NCBI GenBank assembly: GCA_902796375.1
Contig: CADBOW010000182.1
Coordinates: forward strand, 1 to 6,297
DNA length: 6,297 nt
Source: an uncultured Lachnospiraceae bacterium
GTDB taxonomy: Bacteria > Bacillota > Clostridia > Lachnospirales > Lachnospiraceae
Direction of reading: 5' to 3'
Part shown: positions 1 to 5,771 of the stretch, one piece after another
Position numbering within the stretch: the first letter of the stretch is position 1
Layout of the letters: each line of letters begins with the position of its first letter
Notes under the pieces: model-generated
Told to the model about the DNA's origin: nothing
Databases searched by the model: none
Seen by the model: only the letters and a program-made list of their open reading frames with translations
Program-made: the position numbers and the translations under genes

Positions 1-175
1 CTTCCGGTGCCTTCGGTGCTTCCGGTGCCTTCGGCATCTCAGGAGCCTTCGGGGCTTCCGGTGCTTTCGGCATCTCAGGAGCCTTGGGGGCTTCCGGTGC
101 TTTCGGCATCTCAGGAGCCTTGGGGGCTTCCGGCGCTTTCGGCATCTCAGGTGCCTTGGGGGCTTCCGGTGCCTT
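1..175 (-). repeat. 36-bp tandem repeats coding KAPEMPKAPEAP
   Basis: Read on the minus strand, one KAPEAP half-unit (158-175) is followed by four full 36-bp units at 122-157, 86-121, 50-85 and 14-49, then the start of another at the edge. Each unit encodes KAPEMP then KAPEAP. The middle two units differ only at their last base, and the outer ones differ from their neighbours at two bases. Such identity at silent sites points to recent expansion by slippage or unequal crossing-over. The array continues outside the window. It also creates long spurious frames on the plus strand. Confidence 0.92.
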
Positions 176-973
176 CGGCGGTTCCGGGGCTTCCGGTGTC
201 TCCGGAGCCTTCGATGCTTCCGGTGCTTCCGGGACTTCCGGTTTCATTCCCTGGGGCGGCATTCCAGGTGCCATTCCCTGAGGCGGCATTCCCGGTGCCA
301 TTCCCTGAGGCGGCATGCCCTGTCCGTAGGGTACTCCCCCGCCCGGCTGTGCTACGGCGCGGTTTCTCATTACTTCCGCACGGTTAACCTTGCCTGAGGG
401 ACTGCTGTCCTGCGCAACCATTACCAACAGTTCATCCAGTAAACGGATAAACCGTTCCAGACTGAACTGATATGCATTCGTTTCTGTCAGAAGACGTGCA
501 ACATAATTATCACGATCCGCTTCATCAAAACGCATCTTCGAGATCAGTTCCCGGAAAAATGCCGGGATCTCGGATACGTCCATGGTTCCCTGCTGAATCG
601 GAAACAGAAGACAGATCGTCTGTTCATTTGCAGGATTCACATAGATATATTCATCGTTTTTCACGATACAGCTGACCGGTATTCCTTTCGAACCTGCAGA
701 AAAGGTTATGGAAAGGTTTTTGAGGATCGTAAGAACATCCTTCTTCCGAAGCTCCTTTTGTATAAACCCGTTCAGCGTAGGGAAATCCGGCACATTTGCA
801 ATCAGGCTTCTCTGTCCGTCATTGTCGATATACTGCGTCTGCATAAGCCCCTGGATCTGCAGCCCCTTGGCGCGATCCATCACACGGTCATCCACCTGCT
901 CATAGGCCTCCAGATAGTGTCTCACCGTCTGGAATTTTCCCATCTTGTCAATATCAATCCTGTACTTCTTCAT
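1..973 (-). CDS. DUF6382-like protein with proline-rich repeat tail, C-terminus beyond the window (partial)
   Basis: An open frame runs from ATG at 971-973 to the left edge without a stop, giving 324 visible residues; the C-terminus is missing. Residues 1-50 are charged and helical, with no signal peptide or membrane segment. Residues 55-185 resemble by eye the N-terminal domain of the FHA protein encoded just upstream: DVLTILKNL (79-87) matches EIVLKILRNV, EYIYVNP (108-114) matches GFIYIDP, TICLLFPI (119-126) matches QFICLPV, and FFRELISKMRFD (139-150) matches FIRQLIANFKYD. From about residue 205 the protein turns into Gly/Met/Pro repeats (220-242) and then Lys-Ala-Pro-Glu repeats (244 to the edge). 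It is the third gene of the mltG operon, 24 nt after the FHA gene stop. No FHA domain is visible, though one could lie past the edge. Function is unknown; a cytoplasmic scaffold or partner of the FHA protein is my inference. Coding confidence is high, the family call moderate. Confidence 0.85.
   Translation of the reverse strand, partial: MKKYRIDIDKMGKFQTVRHYLEAYEQVDDRVMDRAKGLQIQGLMQTQYIDNDGQRSLIANVPDFPTLNGFIQKELRKKDVLTILKNLSITFSAGSKGIPVSCIVKNDEYIYVNPANEQTICLLFPIQQGTMDVSEIPAFFRELISKMRFDEADRDNYVARLLTETNAYQFSLERFIRLLDELLVMVAQDSSPSGKVNRAEVMRNRAVAQPGGGVPYGQGMPPQGMAPGMPPQGMAPGMPPQGMKPEVPEAPEASKAPETPEAPEPPKAPEAPKAPEMPKAPEAPKAPEMPKAPEAPKAPEMPKAPEAPKAPEMPKAPEAPKAPE
248..316 (-). repeat. 27-bp repeats coding MPPQGMAPG
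   Basis: Residues 220-242 of the partial protein read MPPQGMAPG twice and then MPPQG, giving two full 27-bp units and a partial third. Copies differ by only a few silent bases. The composition (Met, Pro, Gly, Gln) suggests a flexible disordered linker between the folded domain and the Lys/Pro/Glu array. Confidence 0.88.
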
Positions 974-980
974 GCTACAC

Positions 981-987
981 TTCCCCC
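981..987 (-). promoter_or_regulatory. Ribosome binding site of the partial DUF6382-like gene
   Basis: The minus strand reads GGGGGAA followed by 7 nt and ATG. It sits inside the 24-nt gap after the FHA gene stop, supports the ATG at 971-973, and fits co-translation within one operon. Confidence 0.65.
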
Positions 988-997
988 ATTTCCGTTC

Positions 998-2608
998 CTA
1001 GTACTTAAATACGAACTCCTCATCACCCAGACAGATCTTTGAGTTATTTGTCAGAAGAACCTCTTCGCCTTCTGTCAGCTCTTTACCGTTCACATAGGTG
1101 TGGTTCGTAGACTTGTTGTCCTTGATATAATATCCATCATCCTTCTTCGTGATGATCGCGTGCTGTCTGGAAATGGCTCCGTTACCGCTTACATGGTAAT
1201 CAACACCCCGGTTGGCCTTTCCGATCCTGAAAATGTTCTTCGTGATCATCGTCCGTTCCTCAGTAGTCTCACGGATCAGATACGGGTTCACCTTCATTCC
1301 GGGACCGTCCGTCAGGACTCCGCTGGTTCCGGTGGGTGCAGCCGGTTCTTCCTCTTTTGCTTTCTTCTTTCCGCCCTTCTTCTGCTCCTTCTTCTCATCC
1401 GGAGGCGTCAGATCCTTGATATCCTCTGTAACGACATTCTTCTTTTCCTTCGCATTCTTGGATACTCTGGAAACCTCTTCTATATCCTCTGATCTCAGCA
1501 GATCCGTACTTGCCGTATCGCCGGTCTCATGAGCGATCTCTGCCTCCTGGGCAGCTGCATTCTGAATGATGGCCGCTCTGCTGACCTTGATATTCTTTCC
1601 TCCGTTACGCGCTCCTCTGGTAGCCTGCTTTGCTTCCTCCGCAAGCCGCTTTGCCTTCTCTGCCAGTTCTTCCAGAGACAGCTCTTCCGGCTCCGGTGCC
1701 GGCTGTTCCTCTTCTTCAGCCTCTTCTACGGCTTCCTCCTCGACTTCTTCGGCAGCTGCTTCTTCTGCAGCTTCCTCCTCAGCTTCTTCTACAGCTTCCT
1801 CTTCCGGCTCAGCTTCTTCCGATGCTTCTTCCTCCGGCTCAGCCGCTTCCTCAGCAGCTTCTTCAGCCTCCGTCATTTCAACATCATCCTCTTCATCATC
1901 TCCGATTTCAGGAAGCTCCTCCGAGCTGTCACCGAGATCACTCATGAAGCTGTTAACGCCGCCCTCTTCAGGAGCCATATCCTCTACATTCACCACCTCA
2001 CCGTCTTCGGTAGCGATGCTGGTATCTTCCTCGTCAAATTCGATTCCGTCATCCTCCATCAGCGCCTCTGTCAGGCCGATGAGATTTCGAAGGTTAAATG
2101 TATCTCCGTTGATAAATGCGAGAAGTGTTCCCGCATAGGTCACATCACCATCCAGATCATATTTGAAGTTGGCGATCAGCTGGCGGATAAAGCCTTTGAA
2201 TTCCGTGGATACGGAAGCATCTCCCTCCACCGGAAGACAGATAAACTGCATCTTGAGTGTATCCGGATCAATGTAGATAAATCCCTTATGAAGCAGGATA
2301 TATGCCAGATGCAGAGCCTGCTCCTTGCAGCTGATCAGGCCCAGTGCCACATTTCTCAGAATCTTTAATACGATCTCCTTGCTGACTACACCTGAGGTGT
2401 ATTTCTCCAGCGAGATCTTGCCTGAAATATCATAGGTGAGATAATCATAATCCTCATCCTGTTCAAAGATCACTCTGACAAGCTCGGCCGGACTCTCATC
2501 CTCCAGGAAATCCAGAGTATCTTCGTCCAGCTCCATCCCCTCTCCCAGGATATAGGTCAGGTATCGCTCCTTTCCGATTGTTTTCGCATGAAAACTGAAG
2601 CTTCTCAT
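998..2608 (-). CDS. FHA domain protein with DUF6382-like N-terminus
   Basis: This 536-residue protein has no signal peptide or membrane helix, so it is probably cytoplasmic. Residues 1-185 form a folded domain of the DUF6382 type seen in Clostridia FHA proteins (YDYLTYDISGK 54-64, GFIYIDP 109-115, FICLPVEG 122-129). Residues 238-310 are an almost pure Glu/Ala linker, and residues 311-430 are charged, with a Lys-rich patch at 388-419. Residues about 440-536 are an FHA domain: RIGK (461-464), SRQHAII (480-486), and STNHTYVNG (500-508), carrying the Ser, Arg, His and Asn of the phosphothreonine pocket. The usual Gly-Arg is Gly-Lys here (G463, K464). FHA domains bind phosphothreonine peptides, so a Ser/Thr kinase of the PASTA/PknB kind may act upstream, but none is in the window. 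It is the second gene of the mltG operon, 46 nt after mltG. The start at 2606-2608 is fixed by a strong ribosome binding site. Long plus-strand frames across it are shadows of the Glu/Ala codons. Confidence 0.93.
   Translation of the reverse strand: MRSFSFHAKTIGKERYLTYILGEGMELDEDTLDFLEDESPAELVRVIFEQDEDYDYLTYDISGKISLEKYTSGVVSKEIVLKILRNVALGLISCKEQALHLAYILLHKGFIYIDPDTLKMQFICLPVEGDASVSTEFKGFIRQLIANFKYDLDGDVTYAGTLLAFINGDTFNLRNLIGLTEALMEDDGIEFDEEDTSIATEDGEVVNVEDMAPEEGGVNSFMSDLGDSSEELPEIGDDEEDDVEMTEAEEAAEEAAEPEEEASEEAEPEEEAVEEAEEEAAEEAAAEEVEEEAVEEAEEEEQPAPEPEELSLEELAEKAKRLAEEAKQATRGARNGGKNIKVSRAAIIQNAAAQEAEIAHETGDTASTDLLRSEDIEEVSRVSKNAKEKKNVVTEDIKDLTPPDEKKEQKKGGKKKAKEEEPAAPTGTSGVLTDGPGMKVNPYLIRETTEERTMITKNIFRIGKANRGVDYHVSGNGAISRQHAIITKKDDGYYIKDNKSTNHTYVNGKELTEGEEVLLTNNSKICLGDEEFVFKY
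1679..1897 (-). repeat. Low-complexity Glu/Ala-rich coding segment
   Basis: Residues 238-310 of the FHA protein are nearly all Glu and Ala with scattered Pro, Val and Asp. There are internal duplications: EEEAVEEAEEE occurs at residues 269-279 and again at 290-300 (a 63-bp offset), and EPEEEA recurs at 257-262 and 267-272. The segment probably forms an extended or helical acidic linker between the N-terminal domain and the FHA half. Confidence 0.8.
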
Positions 2609-2615
2609 TTTCTTT

Positions 2616-2624
2616 CTCCTCCCC
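2616..2624 (-). promoter_or_regulatory. Ribosome binding site of the FHA gene
   Basis: The minus strand reads GGGGAGGAG followed by 7 nt and ATG at 2606-2608. This is a near-ideal Shine-Dalgarno site and fixes the start. The 46-nt gap to the mltG stop shows no terminator hairpin, consistent with read-through from mltG. Confidence 0.8.
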
Positions 2625-2654
2625 TTTGTGTCATTCTATATCTGAATCAGTCGA

Positions 2655-3785
2655 TCATTCTTCGTCACCCTCCGACCCACTGTCTTCGGATTCACGTTTC
2701 ATTTCCTCCACGGTTTTTCCGCCGGAATTGATATGCTCCTCATAGGTCTCAAAGAACGCATGCTCTCCCGTTTCCTCATTCACGATATGGTAATAATAGT
2801 ATCCATGTTCCGTCGGTTCCAGCACCGCTTTGATACAGGCCAGACCCGGATTGCAGATCGGTCCTGCCGGAAGGCCCGTATACTTGTACGTATTATATGG
2901 AGAATCCACTTCCAGGTCGTCGTAGGTAACCTCCTCGCGGTCATACATACCCTTCGTGATCGGATAGAGAACCGTAGAGTCGATCTGAAGATTCATATCA
3001 TCCTTCAGACGGTTATTGATGACGCCGGCGATCACCGGGCGCTCATCCGGGATCCGGCATTCACGCTCGATCATGGACGCCATATTGATCACCTGATAGG
3101 AATTCAGTCCCCGCTCCGCCGCCTTCGCCTGCAGCTCCGTATTGTAATAAATGCTGAAGGTATCCAGCATCCAGTCCACCAGAGATTCCGCAGTGGTTTC
3201 GGCCGTGATATCATATGTCGCCGGGAAGAGATAGCCCTCCAGACGATATCTTACATCTGCCCCCGCCGGAACATCCTCCAGGAACGGAAATTTCACCTTG
3301 GTGACAGACTTACATGCATTAATGAATTCTTCTGCGGTGCAGATATCCTGCTTCTCACAGCGCGCCGCAATCTGATCGATGGTGAAGCCCTCCGGAACGA
3401 CCAGCTTCTGAAGTACTCCTCCGGTTTCATCCTCCGCTGACATGATGGCCATCATATCCAGTGTGTTCATGCCGGTATTCAACGTATACGTTCCATGCTT
3501 CAGCATCCCGCGATATTCAGAGTCCTGAAGGCGGTCTACAAATGCGCCTTCGAATTTGATCAGACCGTTTTTATATAAAATGTGTGCGATCTGTTTTACC
3601 GATGCATTTTCAGGGATCACCACCTTAACGTCTACTCCCTGTGTAGTCTCCGTGTTCGTCATCTCGGCTTCGTACTCGGCACGGTATTCCTTGATCCGTG
3701 TCATAACGATCATCCCCAGTGCCAGCAATGCACAAATGGCGATCATTGTCTTAACTAATTTGATTGAAATCTTGCCCGGGGTCAT
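2655..3785 (-). CDS. mltG: Endolytic murein transglycosylase MltG (YceG-like)
   Basis: MltG is a membrane-anchored lytic transglycosylase that cuts nascent peptidoglycan glycan strands and so helps set their length. This protein has 376 residues. A short basic N-terminus precedes one membrane helix at about residues 12-28, leaving the rest outside the cell. A LysM-like small domain follows (VVIPENASVKQIAHIL, 55-70). The YceG catalytic core spans about 125-350 and carries LEGYLFPATY (182-191), ASMIERE (236-242) with E240 matching the catalytic Glu of E. coli MltG, DSTVLYP (269-275), and SPYNTYKYTGLPAGPICNPG (295-314). The C-terminus ends in an acidic tail (ESEDSGSEGDEE). Length and motifs are complete. 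It is the first gene of the minus-strand operon, with a clear ribosome binding site and its own divergent promoter. Identification is secure; its link to the two downstream DUF6382-like genes is unexplained. Confidence 0.97.
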   Translation of the reverse strand: MTPGKISIKLVKTMIAICALLALGMIVMTRIKEYRAEYEAEMTNTETTQGVDVKVVIPENASVKQIAHILYKNGLIKFEGAFVDRLQDSEYRGMLKHGTYTLNTGMNTLDMMAIMSAEDETGGVLQKLVVPEGFTIDQIAARCEKQDICTAEEFINACKSVTKVKFPFLEDVPAGADVRYRLEGYLFPATYDITAETTAESLVDWMLDTFSIYYNTELQAKAAERGLNSYQVINMASMIERECRIPDERPVIAGVINNRLKDDMNLQIDSTVLYPITKGMYDREEVTYDDLEVDSPYNTYKYTGLPAGPICNPGLACIKAVLEPTEHGYYYYHIVNEETGEHAFFETYEEHINSGGKTVEEMKRESEDSGSEGDEE

Positions 3786-3793
3786 GTCCCGAA

Positions 3794-3800
3794 CCCTCCT
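3794..3800 (-). promoter_or_regulatory. Ribosome binding site of mltG
   Basis: The minus strand reads AGGAGGG followed by 8 nt and ATG at 3783-3785, a strong site that supports this start. Confidence 0.8.
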
Positions 3801-3832
3801 CGGTTATCCATAAAATTTGTAAAAGGGCATAC

Positions 3833-3871
3833 TTGCACTAAGTTTACAATAATGCTATCATATAATATCAT
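3833..3871 (+). promoter_or_regulatory. Predicted cyclophilin gene promoter (two overlapping candidates)
   Basis: Two sigma-A-like pairs fit, offset by 10 bp. One is TTGCAC (3833-3838), 17 bp, TATCAT (3856-3861). The other is TTTACA (3843-3848), 17 bp, TATCAT (3866-3871). A perfect TATAAT lies between the two -10s at 3861-3866, but no -35 stands at the right distance. Either start point falls after the ATG at 3852, so that ATG cannot be the usual start; this supports the TTG at 3909. Confidence 0.6.
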
Positions 3872-3890
3872 CTTTTATAAAAAAATTCAA
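3862..3890 (-). promoter_or_regulatory. Predicted mltG operon promoter
   Basis: On the minus strand a -35 element TTGAAT (3885-3890) is followed by 17 bp and a -10 element TATTAT (3862-3867). The spacer ends in TGA, giving an extended -10. Transcription would begin near 3855, leaving a leader of about 70 nt before mltG. The -10 overlaps the predicted plus-strand promoter of the cyclophilin gene. Prediction rests on sequence match and spacing only. Confidence 0.55.
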
Positions 3891-3894
3891 GGAA

Positions 3895-3901
3895 AGAAGG
3901 G
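3895..3901 (+). promoter_or_regulatory. Ribosome binding site fixing a TTG start
   Basis: AGAAGGG is followed by 7 nt and TTG at 3909-3911. The upstream in-frame ATG at 3852 lies in the promoter and would add 19 residues unlike any cyclophilin N-terminus, so the TTG is preferred. Confidence 0.72.
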
Positions 3902-3908
3902 TATTATT

Positions 3909-4433
3909 TTGGCAAATCCAATCGTAACGATCACCATGGAAGACGGCGGCGTAATGAAACTGGAATTATATCCGGAGATCGCCCCCAACACAGTCAACAA
4001 TTTCATCACTCTGGCCAACAAGGGCTTCTATAACGGTCTTGTATTTCACAGAGTCATCAGCGGTTTCATGATCCAGGGCGGTGACCCGGACGGTCGGGGA
4101 ACCGGCGGTCCCGGATACTCCATCAAGGGAGAATTCTCCGGAAATGGATTCGCAAATGATCTGAAGCACACCAGGGGCGTCATCTCCATGGCTCGCTCCA
4201 TGCGCCCGGACTCGGCAGGCTCCCAGTTTTTCATCATGCACCGTGATTATCCGCATCTGGACGGAGAATATGCAGCCTTCGGCAAGCTGACCGAGGGTGA
4301 GGATGTACTGGACAATATCGCACTGACCAAAACAGGCTGGGGCGACAAGCCGGTACAGCCCCAGGTTATGAAGACCGTAACAGTGGAAACCTTCGGCGTA
4401 AGCTATCCCGCACCGGAGACCATTGCTGACTGA
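3909..4433 (+). CDS. Cyclophilin-type peptidyl-prolyl cis-trans isomerase
   Basis: Cyclophilins catalyse cis-trans isomerisation of peptide bonds before proline and help proteins fold. From the TTG start the protein is 174 residues, a single cyclophilin domain without signal peptide or membrane helix, so it is a cytoplasmic PpiB-like form. The active site is intact: FHRVISGFMIQGGD (47-59?) carries the catalytic R48 with F53, M54 and Q56, and SAGSQFFI (102-109) and LDGEYAAFG (117-125) follow. The tryptophan that gives human cyclophilin A tight cyclosporin binding is His here (H116), as non-Trp residues often are in bacteria. It is a single-gene transcript, divergent from mltG and convergent with lysA, closed by a hairpin terminator 22 nt after the stop. 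An upstream in-frame ATG at 3852 is rejected because it lies in the promoter. Confidence 0.95.
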   Translation: MANPIVTITMEDGGVMKLELYPEIAPNTVNNFITLANKGFYNGLVFHRVISGFMIQGGDPDGRGTGGPGYSIKGEFSGNGFANDLKHTRGVISMARSMRPDSAGSQFFIMHRDYPHLDGEYAAFGKLTEGEDVLDNIALTKTGWGDKPVQPQVMKTVTVETFGVSYPAPETIAD

Positions 4434-4455
4434 TCCACAGGATCTCATCAAAAAG

Positions 4456-4502
4456 AAAACCTCCCCGTGTTCCATGAAAATGAAACACGGGGAGGTTTTT
4501 TT
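4456..4502 (+). terminator. Bidirectional intrinsic terminator between the cyclophilin gene and lysA
   Basis: A perfect 16-bp stem pairs 4456-4471 with 4484-4499 (core ACCTCCCCGTGTT). Above a C-A mismatch two more pairs close a TGAAAA loop. A run of seven T follows on the plus strand (4496-4502). On the minus strand the stem is followed by TTTTCTTTTT, so it should also end lysA transcripts, whose stop is at 4515-4517. Confidence 0.93.
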
Positions 4503-4514
4503 CTGTATTATGGA

Positions 4515-5771
4515 TCAAAGCTCCACATTCCAGTAATCATCCAGCGTGGCGAAATAATCCTCCACGGTCTCCGGTCTGCGGATCTGTACTACATTTCCAT
4601 CCTCACGAAGCAGCAGCTCCGCGGAATGAAGACGTCCGTTGTAGTTATAGCCCATTGCGAAGCCATGGGCTCCGGTATCATGGATCACCAGATAGTCTCC
4701 CATGTCGATCTTCGGCAGCTCCCGATCGATGGCAAACTTGTCATTATTCTCACAGAGAGAGCCGGTCACATCATAGACCTGATCCTTCGGTGCATTTTCC
4801 TTTCCCAGCACGGTAATGTGATGGTACGCACCATACATGGCCGGGCGCATCAGGTTTGCCGCACAGGCGTCCACGCCGATGTATTCCTTGTAAATGTGCT
4901 TCTCATGGATCGCCCTGGTTACCAGGTGTCCGTAGGGCGCCATCATGAAGCGTCCGGATTCCGTGAAAATGCTGACATTTCCCATGCCTGCCGGTACGAG
5001 GACCTCCTCGTATACCTTCTTAACGCCGGCTCCGATCACTTCGATATCATTCCCCACCTGATCCGGTCTGTAGGGAATTCCGATCCCTCCGGACAGGTTA
5101 ATGAAGGACAGGGCCACCCCCGTCTTCTCCTTGATCTCCACCGCCAGGCGGAACAGAATGCCCGCAAGGGTGGGATAATAATCATTTGTCACAGTATTGC
5201 TGGCCAGAAAGGCGTGCATACCGAATTCCTTTGCCCCATGGGCTGCCAGGTAGCTGTATGCTTCCATCAGCTGATCCTTCGTCATTCCGTACTTGGAATC
5301 CCCGGGATTATCCATGATGGCATTTGAGATCTCAAAATATCCTCCGGGATTGAACCGGCAGGAAATACGCTCCGGGATCCCGCAAACCTCCTCCAGCATG
5401 GGGATATGGGTGATATCGTCCAGATTGATGGTCGCTCCCAGCTTCGCTGCATAGGCAAATTCCTCCGGAGGTGTGTCGTTGGAGGAGAACATGATCTCCT
5501 TACCTACGATACCGCACTTCTCGGACATCATCAGCTCTGCCAGGGAGGAGCAGTCGGTGCCGCAGCCTTCCTCATGAAGGATCTTCAGGATTGTCGGATT
5601 CGGAGTGGCCTTTACGGCAAAATACTCCTTGAAGCCCGGATTCCAGGAGAAAGCCTTATGCATCTTCTTTGCATTCTCACGAATGCCCTTCTCATCATAA
5701 ATGTGAAACGGTGTGGGATATGTTTTTACGATCTCCTCCACCTGTTCTTTGGTTACAAATGGTGTTTTCAC
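4515..5771 (-). CDS. lysA: Diaminopimelate decarboxylase-like PLP enzyme (LysA)
   Basis: Likely converts meso-diaminopimelate to L-lysine and CO2, the last step of lysine synthesis, in the cytoplasm. The 418 residues show the fold III PLP decarboxylase plan: an alanine-racemase-like barrel with PLP lysine K54 (YFAVKATPNP 50-59), GMHAFLASN (184-192), phosphate-binding LSGGIG (227-232), ESGR (271-274), then the C-terminal beta domain with GSLCENND (337-344), where C340 is the catalytic Cys donated to the partner subunit, and GFAMGYNYNGR (370-380) with Y377. Length is normal. One oddity: canonical LysA has HIGS where this has FLAS, so the PLP-stacking His is Phe. I recall this variant in Clostridia annotated as LysA, but a related amino-acid substrate cannot be excluded. 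The start is GTG at 5769-5771, overlapping the stop of the upstream gene in a GTGA, which implies coupled translation. Confidence 0.88.
   Translation of the reverse strand: MKTPFVTKEQVEEIVKTYPTPFHIYDEKGIRENAKKMHKAFSWNPGFKEYFAVKATPNPTILKILHEEGCGTDCSSLAELMMSEKCGIVGKEIMFSSNDTPPEEFAYAAKLGATINLDDITHIPMLEEVCGIPERISCRFNPGGYFEISNAIMDNPGDSKYGMTKDQLMEAYSYLAAHGAKEFGMHAFLASNTVTNDYYPTLAGILFRLAVEIKEKTGVALSFINLSGGIGIPYRPDQVGNDIEVIGAGVKKVYEEVLVPAGMGNVSIFTESGRFMMAPYGHLVTRAIHEKHIYKEYIGVDACAANLMRPAMYGAYHHITVLGKENAPKDQVYDVTGSLCENNDKFAIDRELPKIDMGDYLVIHDTGAHGFAMGYNYNGRLHSAELLLREDGNVVQIRRPETVEDYFATLDDYWNVEL

Noticed and set aside
7..387. Plus-strand open frames rich in Pro/Ser/Gly at the left end
   Set aside because: They are the reverse reading of the Lys-Ala-Pro-Glu and Met-Pro repeats of the minus-strand gene; no ribosome binding site or domain supports them.
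1529..2368. Long plus-strand frames (279 and 190 residues) over the FHA gene
   Set aside because: They mirror the Glu/Ala codons of the minus-strand gene as Ser/Phe/Leu runs and lack start signals; the minus frame has a complete FHA domain and a strong ribosome binding site.
2733..3440. Plus-strand frame over mltG
   Set aside because: No recognisable domain; the opposite strand encodes a complete MltG with its catalytic Glu.
3966..4475. Minus-strand frame over the cyclophilin gene
   Set aside because: It is antisense to an intact cyclophilin with all active-site residues, and its start lies in the terminator stem.
4467..5327. Plus-strand frame of 286 residues over lysA
   Set aside because: It begins inside the terminator hairpin and is antisense to a full-length decarboxylase with intact motifs.
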